This document shows positions 42,151 to 53,439 of a DNA stretch of 64,000 nt, piece by piece. Source of the DNA: Linum tenue (Eukaryota; Streptophyta; Magnoliopsida; Malpighiales; Linaceae); NCBI GenBank assembly GCA_946122785.1, contig CAMGYJ010000008.1, forward strand, positions 53,454,963 through 53,518,962, written 5' to 3'. The position numbers were made by a program, and so were the translations under genes. The notes beneath the pieces are model-generated. The model worked only from the letters and a program-made list of their open reading frames with translations, did not search any database and had not been told where the DNA came from. The stretch's first letter is position 1; the number at the start of each line of letters is the position of its first letter.

Positions 42151-43198
42151 AGGTTTGCACTTTTTTCGGAGTGATGGCTGATGTGTTATTCCATTTAAAT
42201 CAGAGGAAGAAAGAACTCATTTCGTCTTAGATCCAACAAATGTTAACATGACACTGTAACTTCATTTTAAACTTACTCAGTTCAACTTCTTGAACCCACA
42301 AGCTGAGTATTAAGTGGTTAGCATTGATCATGATCCACTTCAGGTAGGTGATGAACACTTCAGCTGCACATCATTTCAGTTTACCTAAAGGATACAAGAT
42401 TAGTTTCGTGCTTTACAACTCTATTATTAATGTAATTTGATTGCAACAACTGATTGTGACTCCAAGTCCTGTGGACATTGGAGGAACAACATTTTCCGGG
42501 CCAAAAAGAAAACATGTTGATTACTGTGACCTTGAGGAGGAATAGTATTGTGTGGAAACTTTGTGCAGTTAAGAGCCACAATGTGAAGCTTCTAATCAAT
42601 ATTCTGTTTTCATCTATGAGATATTTGGTATTCTAATTTCTTTCAAGTTGATATTGGAACTCCGTTTCTAGGTTTTCCTTATAGATTTTCTCCTTTTGTT
42701 CAATTACAATTATGGAATACAATAATGTTCTTCGACTACAATCTTTTCTCAAATGTTGGATAATTTTCCCTTATGAATTGTCTTTTGTTTTTCAAGTTTG
42801 GTTTAGCAGTGCCAAATTAATCTCAAGTTAAGTCGAGTCTCAATGTAGATCTATATGCCATGAATGAAAGCTCATGAGAAGGTTAGTTGCATTTGTTTTG
42901 ATAATATGATTGTCAGTGTTTCTTTCTTCTTACTACCCTGATGATGTGTCGTCACTTTGCACTTCAATTTGGGGGATTGGAGTTTTGTATAATAATATAT
43001 GTCTACATGATTATGTTAAACCAACTATTGATTGATTACTATTATGCTTCATTACATTGAAATCCAAAATGGATGCTTGATAGCGTTTATATATAGACCC
43101 CATTTTATATAGTTGTTTTCCACGAAATAATATCTTTTAATATAAAAATATCTTTTAGCATAACCATTACCTTCAGATGCTTCAGGTTCATAACGACA

Positions 43199-43225
43199 CC
43201 GGCCAACGGGCCGGGCCACTGCTAG
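43199..43225 (+). other. Helitron 3' terminus: hairpin plus CTAG
   Basis: A perfect 6-bp stem (ccggcc / ggccgg) with loop aacg, then gccactg and ctag. This palindrome serves as the rolling-circle replication terminator in Helitrons. Confidence 0.78.
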
Positions 43226-44161
43226 TGAATCATAGATCCGTATCTAACTACGTCAAGCTCAATTGGTTTCAGTTTCTAATGTTTGTGTGGGTTTAAACCT
43301 TTAGAGTGTCAAGCGTTGGGCTATTATTGATCTACGGCTAGTTTAATCAGGCCCGAGAAGTCCTAAGTTGACTGGTCCGGACTTTCGAGTTGCTAGCAGG
43401 CCTAGGCTTGTGCTGTATTACGGCGCATTATCAACCTATCATCTCTGGCCCATTGACCATTAAAATCTCGTTGTATCCTTCCTTCTGAAAGAGATATCCA
43501 TGCTGAGAGATAGCGAAGCCCAGAAGTCTAAACTGCCTTCGATGGAAAGTCCAAATGGAAATAAAAAAGAACTGGCCCATAAACGATGACTGCTAGCTAA
43601 TTCTGTACATCTTTGCTATTTAACTTCTAGCTTTGCGAGTTTCAACCATTTATCTCATCAATTCAGTGGCGTAGAATTTTATTAAGGTAGGTCGAAAAAT
43701 GGCTATTATAGATAATTTTTATTTGTTTGTTAGATACTACTTAACGGCTATTATAGATAATTTTTATTTATGTGTTTGAAAGTTAAAGTGGGTCGTTAAG
43801 GTGGGTCAGCCGACCCACCTTGACCCAACTGGCTCCGCCATTGCTTTAACTCTATCAATATTCAATCATATAAAAATTCCAGGAGCATATAAAATTGAAG
43901 AAATAACCAGTGAATAGAAAGTCTAATATTTATGGGAATGTGAGGGATGCATAACTACTCCAAGCTTCAAAATTGAATAAAAGATCTTATAATAGTCACT
44001 TTATACAGAAGGATAACACGTATTACATTAGCAAATTAATTATGTTTAAGTGTTACAATTCAAAAATGAGCGAAACATACACAGTTCTTTCTGTGTTTGG
44101 ACTTTTGTTTCATTGAAATATGTAAGCAAATATTCTTAATGAAAAAATATCTTAGCAAATT
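43226..44161. other. Intergenic DNA
   Basis: No gene. A short MITE-like segment at 43664-43843 is annotated separately. Confidence 0.5.
43664..43843. repeat. Possible short MITE with CARTGGCG ends
   Basis: Begins cagtggcgtag and ends ctccgccattg, an 11-bp imperfect inverted repeat (9 of 11). A 24-bp segment, ggctattatagataattttt-attt, occurs twice inside (43701 and 43746). No matching flanking duplication was seen, so it may be a degraded or partial element. Confidence 0.35.
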
Positions 44162-44169
44162 AATCTAAT

Positions 44170-44667
44170 TAGAGATGGCAAATTGGATCATTATTTGGGT
44201 ATTCCCAAACCCAATTCATTATGGGTCAAATCAAATTTGGGTAATGTTACTTGTCAGTCATATCAATATCCAACCACTTAGTTTGGGTCTAAATTAGACC
44301 AATTACATTACCTAACCAAAAGAAAATGAATACACAACTCTAGTGTGATTTTTGATTTTTTCTTTATTCTTTATTTATAATTATTTTTTCTTTATTCTAA
44401 AACAAATATAAATGTGAAAACACCAACATTAAGAGTGTGAATTGGTTAAGAAAAATAGTTAGATGGTCGATATTGTTTTTCGTATGTATAATTATAAAGA
44501 CCTAAATACACTCATTTGGATTCGACTCAAATGGGTTAACCCAAAATAGATCCAACACAAATCCAAAATTATTAAGACTACATATTAGTCCATTTAAGTA
44601 CAACACAATAGCCATATGAGTAATGACAAATGGTCCAATTACCCAATGGCTACCCATTGCCATCCTA
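44170..44667. mobile_element. hAT-type MITE, 498 bp (family 1, older copy)
   Basis: Ends TAGAGATGGCAA ... TTGCCATCCTA form imperfect inverted repeats. Flanks AATCTAAT (44162-44169) and AATGTAAT (44668-44675) match at 7 of 8 positions, an aged hAT duplication. The subterminal parts (tgggtattcccaaaccca, aatgggttaaccca) resemble the element at 45624. Confidence 0.78.
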
Positions 44668-44675
44668 AATGTAAT

Positions 44676-45615
44676 GGTGCAGCTCTATGGCAAAAAAATA
44701 AAAATAGAAAAATCTAATGGTGTACCTGGTAGCAATACCCCGAAACCACAACCTCCCACACAATTTGAGTTGGAAGTCCAGGGACTATCTATCATGAATC
44801 CAAACATATCTAAAACCAACTTTTACTGCTATGTTTCTCCTCATATTATAGAAAGAATGGAAAACATCATTCATCCTATCCTATCTACTTAAAGGTTAAG
44901 GTAAATGAATGAAGCTGTGTACGAAAGGACGAGCCTGCAGTGGAACATCCATCGGTTGAATAAATTTGGACCATCTTTGCACTGCACTGCACTGCATCGG
45001 GAAAACCCCCGGGGCTGGTGGGGGGTTAAAGTGGATTTTGTAACGCCCTCTCTTCTCTGCATGTGCATGCATGCATCGGTCCAAGTCCAACCCACCAAAC
45101 CACAAGAGATTCTCAATCATCATTCATGCCTAGCTTAGCTAGCTGGTCCTCAGATCATCATCACAATATTTACTTAGATACATTCAAGAATCAACTCATA
45201 TACATAGAACAGAACAAACCCTAGCTAGGTAGGCAGCCCTGAAATTATATCTGTGGCTCATAAAACATGGAGAAGATGGTTGATAATGTCTCGGGAAAGC
45301 GACCAGTCAATCATCGTTTTATTCGCGTGTGAGTGCATATATGCTGGCGCTGCATTCTTTTCCTCTTCTCCCTTTTCTTTTTTGACCAACCCAAAAACCT
45401 TAATGTACGTACTCTTCACGGATTCAAATTTTGGAAACAGGGTTTTAATTTGTGTACATTATGCCCAGACCTCCAAAGAACATATATATGAAAAAGGCAG
45501 CTAGGCTGTGTGCTAGATCAGTGGTACCCCCAACCCAATATATATACTTTCCTTCCTCTTTTTCGTTATGCGATGGTCATCACTCTAGCTTTCTCTTTTT
45601 TGCCATGAACAGTTA
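44676..45615. other. Intergenic DNA between two MITEs
   Basis: Overlapping frames of about 75 codons on both strands (44889-45138) show no domain and cancel each other as candidates. ctgcactgcactgcatc and gcatgtgcatgcatgcatc micro-repeats occur near 44980 and 45058. No gene recognised. Confidence 0.5.
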
Positions 45616-45623
45616 GCTGAAAT

Positions 45624-46159
45624 TAGGGATGGCAATTTTGCCCATACCCATGGGTATTTTACTATCCAACCCAATTGGGTTGGGTATGAAATCCAAATAT
45701 ATGGATATGGGTAAAGTTTGATGGGTTTGTACCCATACCCATTTACTTTGGGTTGGGTTGGGTTTATAACAAATGGATTTGGGTTTGCACCCATGCCCAA
45801 ATACAAATTACAGTTTGGTACCTAAACTTAATAGATATGCATATTTAGTACCTAAATTTAATTTTTTTTGCATATAAGTCCTCAAAATATCGATGGAAAA
45901 TTACGTTTTGGTACCTAAATTTTTTTGGTCTTACATTTTGGTACCTAAAATTTTCAAGTTTTACAAATAAGTCCAATTTTTGCATGTGTAGTTAAAACAC
46001 CCTCAAGTAAATGGATATCCATATCCAACCCATACCCATTTAGATAATATCCATATCTAACCCAAACCCATACACATATCACCCAAACCCTACCCATAAT
46101 AAATGGGTCTACTTGGGTTTGGGCAAAATTACCCATGGGTGGGTAAATTGCCATCCCTA
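45624..46159. mobile_element. hAT-type MITE, 536 bp (family 1, intact ends)
   Basis: Perfect 12-bp inverted ends TAGGGATGGCAA ... TTGCCATCCCTA with a perfect 8-bp target duplication GCTGAAAT (45616-45623 and 46160-46167). The arms are rich in acccatgggta and caacccaattgggttgggt palindromes. The centre (45815-45965) is a different sequence with four tttggtacctaaa words. Confidence 0.92.
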
Positions 46160-46167
46160 GCTGAAAT

Positions 46168-47935
46168 AGCAGGCACATGATCAGAGCAGGAATAGAAATT
46201 TTTGTGCATTCTACTCCTACTTACTTTAACACTGTCTCTAGCCATATATGCATGTATACTGCTTTCTTCCTTGGATCCCTCACTCACCACTTTCAGATCG
46301 ACCATCCAAATCCCATTCACAAAAGCAACACATCTCGATCCATCCAAAAAGGAGGCTCACCTAGGCCCCTTACTGTACGTACGTACCACGCTCCTTTTTC
46401 GTAATTATATTGTAAGGGCTAAGGACATGCATGTTATTATAGTGAACTACTTTCTTGACAGAAATAATGGCTCTTAATTGCTTGCATTTCAACAATATCT
46501 ACCTCCTAATATCACCATATCATGACAAGGTAGAGCTTGTGCAAACCCTAATTTCAGCTAATAATAAACCGGTGTTTGAGGGACTGTAAAGATAAAATTG
46601 ATATTTGAAAAAGCTCTTGAATTCAATGTCTTTTCTGCTCCTTCTAACTATTGGTAATACCTGACCTGCCTGTTTCCCTCCAGCCAAAGTTCAGTTTGCG
46701 AGCCAAAACTGTGGTTAAATCTAAAGACCCGATTTCCCTTACTTTCATGCAAGACAAAGCTAGCTAGCAGGGAATTTCTGACTGAACGAAAAAGAAAAAG
46801 GGATCAGAGAGATGATCGGAAGAGGGAATTTGGACAGCGACGTTAGGGAAAAGAGAGGTCATTTGTTGGCCTTTAATATCACCTTATTGATATTGTCATT
46901 GTGTATGTATAACTCTATCTCTCTCTCTCGCCCCCACAGCCACTTTTCTTGAACTCTGCAAAAAGGGGAGCGTAAGGGGATCGTGGAAACTTTGTCCCCA
47001 TCCTCATTATAATGTCTTTTTTTCTAGATGACAACACACTTCAAAACTTCATCCCTCTTCTATCTTGCTCTCCTTTTTTCGGGTGGGTCTTTGGAGAAGG
47101 GCTTAACCTTGTCTTGTTTGTTACAAAAGGGTAAGGAAAGGAAAGGAAAGGAAAGGAAAGGAAAGACCAGTGGTATGAAAATTTTGGTTATGCAACAGAT
47201 GATCAGAGTTGATACGATATATTTTTTTGTATGACTTGCATCGTTTTTTTTTCTTTTTTTTTTTGTGAGAAAAGTCCCTTAAAGATCATTGATAGCTCTA
47301 AACTCTACCTAGTCACCAGTTCACCAGTTCTCATTACATTATTGAGTAATCATGATATCAAGTAATTCCTGTCGGACATATGTGTCTATTATTAACCAAT
47401 TGGTCTCAATAACTTGACTTAATAGAAGATCTTTCAATATAAATTTTTACACAATTTATGAACATGCTTTCTTAAACAAAAGACAACTAACATATTTAAA
47501 ATTTGTATGAATTCGAATGAATATAAAATGAGCGTCAAAATTCTAATACAAGATCACAAACTTTTTTTTGTCTCAATAATAAAAAAAAATTCAATTATAA
47601 ATCTTAACAAAGCATAACTTAGTTTGGGGTGTTGCAAAGCAGGGGGTTTTCATTTCAAACTCGTCCTTTTTGAGCTTGCAAAGCTCATCACAACACTTTG
47701 TGTCTGAAGAGTAACAACTTTGATTAAAAGGCGTTCATAGTTCATTATTACCAACTGAAAAGAGTTGCATGATAATTTGCTTTTCTTATGCATCATTATA
47801 TGCTGCTAGATAGCTCCACTTTAGTTTTATAGAATAACATGATAAATTGAGAAATCCCCTCAATGGTGTGGCTCTTTCTTTCCACAGTAGAGCATTCATT
47901 GTAACCAGATGCTTTTCATGTCATGCAGAAGAAGC
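46168..47935. other. Intergenic DNA, no recognised gene
   Basis: AT-rich with ta-gctagctag and acgtacgtac stretches. Short frames on both strands show no domain. A ggaaa microsatellite lies at 47132-47165. Confidence 0.5.
47132..47165. repeat. Microsatellite (GGAAA)n
   Basis: About six consecutive ggaaa units. Confidence 0.9.
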
Positions 47936-49465
47936 TGACTTGTACGAAACTACACCACAATAAAACCCCAACTAGATCCCAAGTTTTTAAACTCTAATCA
48001 GGTGCAGTATAGGGCAAGTATTTAAATATCGACCCGGGCCGGTCCTTCTACCCCTACTTAGATTGTTGAAATCATTATCTAGCAACAAACTTTTGGTTTA
48101 AAGGTTTGCTAATTGAAATAAAGGAAAGCAAAGGTAAATGGTTTTGGAAACTCTTTTATGGAAGGATCACTCGGGGGTCGCTTCCCCCTAACCGCTACCA
48201 TGATATGTGAATGAAACGATTGCTTTGGGCATATATGACCACAATCTCAATTGCTAAACCGAGGTAAGCATGAAAGGTCATGTCGCTCGACCCTCTCGGT
48301 TTAGAAAATCGCTAATCGACTTACTCCCTACTCAACTCAAAGGTTGGACGGTTTGATCGCAAATAACCGATTTGCTCAAGTCAACATTGAGGGTTGCCCT
48401 AACTTAACCTAGTTAGGTGGCTTAGAAAGCGGAAGGAAAACCAACTCGATTGAGTCTCCCTTGGAAGGGGGATTTTCCTCTCTAAGCTAGGCTAAGGTGG
48501 CTAATTAGATTGCTAGCACCAACATGCACAAACCTAAGGGTGCTAAGCCCAATTATATACAATCCTTAGGTTACTAAGAACCTAAATGCACAAACCTAAG
48601 GATGATAAGCAGAAAACATGCACAACCCCTAGGTTGCTAAGCACAACCATACACAATCATGATAAATAATGCCTCAATCATTGAATTGAACAATACCCAA
48701 TGACAATCATCCAATACTTAAAAAGAAAACTACATGGTAGAGTTAGGGTTTCACAACACCCAAGAAGGAGGTCTACTCCATGCTGGAAGTGGGGAAAACA
48801 AAAGGGAAAGAGGTGGAAATTAAACCATTTTGGAGGATGCTCCCAGTATTCTTGGCCCTTGAGTTGAGCTTTCCTTGGAGGAAATCTTCCCAAAATCTGC
48901 CTTGAAGCTAAACCCTAGCCTTCTTCTCCCTTTGGTTCGTGTTTCTCTCTCTAGAATGTTGAAGATGGCTTTTCACACAAAATGAGCTCTCTCCTCTCTC
49001 CTCCTTTCAGCTCATCATTTAAACCTGAGAGGAGCTGAGTTCACGACCGTGAACCACGAAACGTGTCCGTGAACTTCAGACGTGCGCCAAAATGCGCTGC
49101 ATCGTTCACTTCAGTTCACGGTCAACTGCATTTGTTCACGGTCTTATAGACCGTGAATTCACCATGCATCAGTAACCTTCATTTTGGCTCTAGATGCCTA
49201 GTGATTCACGGTTAAGGGCTCCTCTTCACGGTCTTGCATGACCGTGAACTTCCTGGGAAAGCCGTGAACTGCCCATTTTTCACCTCTTCTCCCGGTTTTC
49301 GATCCTTTTAGCCTTACTTTTGACTCCGAGGCTGGTTTCACCTGTTGAATCCTGAAACACACTAAAACACGGGGAACCTAGCGTAAAACCAACTTTTTAT
49401 GAGTGAAATTGGCACAAACACCTAAGTAAAATGGGAGCAAAACATGTATAATTAGGCTCGAATCA
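47936..49465 (-). repeat. 3' LTR of element D
   Basis: On the + strand it runs TGACTTGTACG ... GGCTCGAATCA; on the minus strand it begins TGATTCGAGCC. It has a cluster of ttcacggtc/gaccgtgaa words at 49030-49280 and matches 56023-57571 over its length with small indels. It is related to the LTR at 4051-6114. Confidence 0.88.
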
Positions 49466-51143
49466 CTCCCCCACACTTAGACGTTTGCTTGTCCCCAAGC
49501 AAACCATTCCCCACAAGGTAATATTTCAACCTACACAAATATTTTAGGGACAACTCAAAAGGCACAAAGTCGGAATTCTCAATGTCTGTTGGCAATCAAT
49601 ATATGGACCGTTGCAAGCAATACCGACATCCACCACAAACGACATTCGAAGCCACCTCCTAAAAACCCCTCCTAGAGCATGTACTTTGGTTTTTCGTGGC
49701 ATTCTCTACTTTATCTACCCCATTTTATTACCTCTTTTTCGGTTCTCTTTTCTTTTCTTTCTTCTTTTTTTCTTTTTCTTTTCGAGGGGGGTAGTAGAGA
49801 GTAACAACACTTGTCACCTATACTTTTAACGACCAATGCTCTCTTTTTAAGTAACTAACTCCAACACTACACTTCATTTTTCTCAACCCTAGCAAGGACC
49901 GCACACAAACCTCCTATGTAGAACCTCTATGGAAACTCAAAGGTGAGAGCTCCGGGACACAAGGATGACTTATGTTTACAAACGAAGAAAGAATTGGGGT
50001 CGTTCTATTAACACCACTAAGCTCACACGCACGAAGCTCCTAAATTGAGAACGACCCACGAAGTCACACGACTACAAGGGGTTGACTAAAGGATGACACA
50101 TTTCGGGACAATCAATATTTGGGCAAGGACTAATCCTATGCCTCCATCATACTTACTAGTGACAACTTGTGATGCTACACACCGTTGTAAGAGGGAACTA
50201 ACACACAAGAAGAAAACGATCGGGTCAAAGCTCACAAGCTACCTAGTTACCCAACCATCTATTCCAATTCACAAACACGATGCATGGCAATTGTAAGCAA
50301 TAAGTGATCAAGTGAAGACATCCATTCATTTATGCACACCTGAGAAATAAACTATTCGCCTATCCTAATGAAATTCTCAGTCATCATCATAGGATAAACT
50401 CAATCACATGCAATGGCAATAAACACGAGAATTTCCCACCATCTGCCACTTTGGTCATGCAAACATTGCTTGGAGCCCTCAAAATTTTGAAATTTGGGCA
50501 TTCAAAAGGCTCCAAGCATTAATCACACTCACACAAGCATACTAGTAAACTACCCCCCTCCCCCCCACACTTCAACTCGACATTGCCCTCAATGGCGTAA
50601 GAAAGGGGTAGAATGATGTTACCGCTTGGGCTTGCTGAGTGAAAGTTGGAATCGAACTGGGGTAGGATAATTGAGCTTCAAGGAGAGACAAAAAACACAC
50701 ACAAACACAATACTACTCGCTCGAGTCGAGGTTATTAGAAGCACAATACATAGTAGTAGTTTATGTCACACACACACACAAAATGAAGAAAAATAACTAA
50801 AACAAAAATAGAACGAGTTCAGGGTTACAAGTAGAGAAGTGGGGCGAAAGGACTCCGCTCTGCCACATGTCTCACTCGTCGGCTACCTCTCTCTGGTGGA
50901 TGGACCCTCTCCATAATCGGGTAGGATACCCTAGCGCAGAGCCATGAGCTCGAGGATGCCGGACTGCCGCTCGAGGCAGAATGAGAATCCCATGAAGGTA
51001 GTCTATAGGAGATCCACCCTCTTGATGAGGGGATCGCCTGCTCCAGGTGGTGGTGGCTGCTGTGCAGGGCGCTGGGCGACAACGGCGGCTGGGTGCACGA
51101 GCAGGTGGCTGCTTGGCTGCTGGCAGGACCTCGGGGTCAGGAC
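49466..51143 (-). other. 3' untranslated region and polypurine tract of element D
   Basis: It starts at the LTR with the tract (minus strand cgtctaagtgtgggggag) preceded by cttggggacaagcaaa. Further from the LTR, 49700-49800 is T-rich, and 50565-50593 holds the CATTGAGG block. A family-wide non-coding region; a + strand frame at 50093-50296 is accidental. Confidence 0.7.
50565..50593 (-). other. CATTGAGG-type polypurine block of element D
   Basis: The minus strand reads cattgagggcaatgtcg, then agttgaagtgtggggggg, 1.1 kb before the LTR, as in element A. Confidence 0.72.
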
Positions 51144-52013
51144 TCAATCCCTCGATGTACCGCATTGAGCCAATGGTGCGCAATAAGAGCATGGAGTTTC
51201 GAGTGCCCTCGTCAAATCTCTGGGTGCGCCCCTCTTTCGAGCACCCTGCAAGGTTGATATCGAGTATCTAGCGAGGCGGGTGATGTACGGACCCATTGAT
51301 GTGGCATAGCGACAGGTTCCACCATTGGCCCTGGCAAAAGAAGTGGCCATGACTGAACCCAGGTGCAGAGTGCTAGACTGGTCCGCCATTGAAGAACAAG
51401 CCAATAATATTCTCTCGCTTATCTTGTTCGGGTTGTGGTAAGTCGGGTAGAGGGAACGAGCCAAGAGTGGAACCATGACACGCCACTGGGGCTGGAGTGT
51501 GAGGGCCGACTTGAACTTTGTCCTTCTGTACTTTGGAAGACAAAACTTCAGAAACACGACATTCACGTCAAAACTTCGGATGGCATCTTCCTCCCACTTG
51601 TCCTCATGTTTGACTTCCACTCCGAGGGCTCTAGCTAACTCATCATAGCTCAAATTGCGAAGTTCCCCTCCCAATCGGAACTCGACCCAGCGTTTTGGAT
51701 GACCGAGTCGGCACAGGCTCTTGCGTATGGTGAAGGTGCTGAAAAATTCGATGCATAGCTCCCCGTAAGTGTCATCTTCTAGATTAAGGGCTTGGCGCCA
51801 TTGTGGGTGCACCACTGCCTCCCTCATAACGTCACCGTAATGAAGTCTATCAAATTTCCCGAAGTAGAGTTTCCAATGGTTACCGACTCTCGAAGATGCC
51901 CAAAAGTACGCCTCTCGCTCCATTTCAGGGTTGTTCCTTTGTGCCACAAGGTATGGGTGATCCATGTTAACCATCCTGCACAACTGAGAAACATATACCA
52001 TACGTGGAAACAT
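51144..52013 (-). CDS. ATHILA ORF-type protein (env-position ORF of Athila elements)
   Basis: A 289-codon frame. Residues about 60-135 fit the ATHILA ORF-1 family: YGELCIEFFSTFTI (83-96), then VEFRLGGELRNLSYDELARA, LGVE (110-133), followed by W.EDAIRSFDVNVVFLKFCL. Later GPYITRLARYSISTLQG resembles the .YITRLA..F.V segment common in this family. The last 30 or so residues probably follow a frameshift, so the true C-terminus is lost. The family is found only in Athila-group retrotransposons, in the place where retroviruses have env; its role is unknown. The ATG at 52013 is the first in frame, but the family usually has more N-terminal sequence. No transmembrane segment or signal peptide is evident. 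Confidence 0.65.
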   Translation of the reverse strand: MFPRMVYVSQLCRMVNMDHPYLVAQRNNPEMEREAYFWASSRVGNHWKLYFGKFDRLHYGDVMREAVVHPQWRQALNLEDDTYGELCIEFFSTFTIRKSLCRLGHPKRWVEFRLGGELRNLSYDELARALGVEVKHEDKWEEDAIRSFDVNVVFLKFCLPKYRRTKFKSALTLQPQWRVMVPLLARSLYPTYHNPNKISERILLACSSMADQSSTLHLGSVMATSFARANGGTCRYATSMGPYITRLARYSISTLQGARKRGAPRDLTRALETPCSYCAPLAQCGTSRD

Positions 52014-53097
52014 TCATCGTATAATGCTCATTGGGAGGAAAAGAAATTCCCCCTCACACTTGTTTTTCCACCATGGATAAAACATTTAATCTCAAACCAC
52101 CGTGGCATGGTTGTGGGTAATTCATGGTTCAAGCACAAAAAATTTGAACCAAAACCCTTACCATGGTAGCTACCATCCACCAATCAAGAATAAACTCTAC
52201 TTACATTCCTAACATATCACTTGGTGGGAAAATTATAAAAATAAATACAATGTGGTTCAGACACACCCACCAAGGCTCACTAAGCTCATGCAAAAATCAA
52301 TCCATCATTCAATCACCCCAATTCACCTAATTCCTTGCCCTAAATCTAGATTCAATCATGCCAAGCACAAAAATTCACCTCACTTCATTACCTAATCCGA
52401 TTCTCCACAATTCACAAAGGTAAAGTCGAAAAACAAACCTGGAGACTCAAGTAGGACGAAGGAGAAAGTGAAGTGTGGGCGAGGACGGTGAAAACGGTCA
52501 GAAAACTGACCAGAGAGGGGTTGCCGGAGCTTCGTCGGAAGCTCGTCGGTGACTTGGCCGGAAAAAATGTGCTCCAAATCCCCCCAATTCACAGCACAGG
52601 TCGGTTTTGAGGAGAGGAGACTGGGTGTAACGTTGGTTTGGGGTTTTTCTTGCTGGAAATGGGGGAAAGATCGAAAAACCGACGGATTTTTGCGTTTTCC
52701 GATGAGATTTTGGTCGTGAAGTGAAGTGTCACCGTTCACGCCCCTTTTACAGGCAGGGCTAAGAGTTCACGGACGCGTTGCCCATTTCACGGTCTTAGCG
52801 ATCGTGAACTCTCAAACGCATCTGTGAACACAAAATGGTTGACAGGAGGTGAACATGCATCAATACCCAGTTCATGGACGCAACGCCTTTTCACGGTCTT
52901 ATAAGACCGTGAACTCAAGTGAAAACAGGGCACTTCTGCAAAATTTTTGACTCAACCTATTCCTCCATGCCTCCTAATCGATCACAACACAACCATAAAC
53001 CGCAAAACCGCCACACCTGGCACGGGGACACCACTTCACCACTCGAACTCTTCGCAAGACACTAAAATGAAAAATAAGGAAAAGAAAACAAACCTCT
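52014..53097 (-). other. Region between hairpin block and ATHILA ORF in element D
   Basis: No convincing gene; a 115-codon minus frame at 52739-52392 has no recognised domain. Bases 52740-52920 hold ttcacggtc/gaccgtgaa palindromes like those in the LTRs. Confidence 0.5.
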
Positions 53098-53121
53098 GTT
53101 GGGTTGCCTCCCAACAAGCGC
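53098..53121 (-). other. Conserved post-gag hairpin block of element D
   Basis: The minus strand reads gcgctt, then GTTGGG-AGGCAA-CCCAAC, identical to element A in stem and loop. It lies 82 bp after the stop of the 53439-53203 frame. Confidence 0.8.
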
Positions 53122-53202
53122 TAATTTAGCGTCATTAGCTTGACGGTTGGGGATCGATCACGACTTCAAACGTGATGCCACCGAGAGCGGATCCAACACA
53201 CT

Positions 53203-53439
53203 CTAGGGGCGAGGCTTGTAGCCTCCCATCTTACGTTCCTTGAGTTGGCCCTCTTGGTTGGCCAACATCGCTTCGGCCTCCCCCAACTTCCGGGTCAAAA
53301 CTCCCTTCATCCTTCTCCTCCAAGCATTCATCCTCGATCTTTTGGGCTTAGGACCCTTCTTAACTTCCTGCTCAACATCACCAAAAGAACACACAAGTAA
53401 TGGTGGGGTTTGCCTTGAGAGGCTCTCCTCCACTCTCAT
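53203..53439 (-). CDS. Small basic ORF between protease and hairpin block, element D
   Basis: A 78-codon frame overlapping the end of the protease frame by 62 bp in another register. The product is Lys/Arg-rich (KKGPKPKRSRMNAWRRRMKG) and ends LKERKMGGYKPRP. No known domain. It may be only the tail of gag-protease after a frameshift, since element C has a similarly basic segment at this position (8928-8641). Confidence 0.35.
   Translation of the reverse strand: MRVEESLSRQTPPLLVCSFGDVEQEVKKGPKPKRSRMNAWRRRMKGVLTRKLGEAEAMLANQEGQLKERKMGGYKPRP

Larger units (their letters stand above)
39878..43225 (+). mobile_element. Probable non-autonomous Helitron with RPA1-like pseudogene
   Basis: The 3' end has all Helitron hallmarks: a GC-rich hairpin CCGGCC-AACG-GGCCGG (43199-43214), eight bases, then CTAG (43222-43225), followed by host T. 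The proposed 5' end is TCTATAAAATACCATAAGGC preceded by host A (39877), with the ...gccacgtcagcc... sequence just inside that is common near plant Helitron 5' ends. There are no terminal inverted repeats and no target duplication, as expected for A|T insertion. No Rep/helicase frame was found. It contains a decayed RPA1-like gene (41289-42150). The 3' end is well supported; the 5' end is the best candidate rather than proven. Confidence 0.68.

Noticed and set aside
43664..43843. Confident MITE call
   Set aside because: Imperfect ends and no flanking duplication; kept only as a low-confidence repeat.
44889..45138. Four overlapping frames of about 75 codons
   Set aside because: Both strands open at once, no domain, no start or splice context.
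49611..49829. 72-codon Phe-rich frame as a membrane peptide
   Set aside because: Product of a T-rich stretch in the untranslated region of element D.
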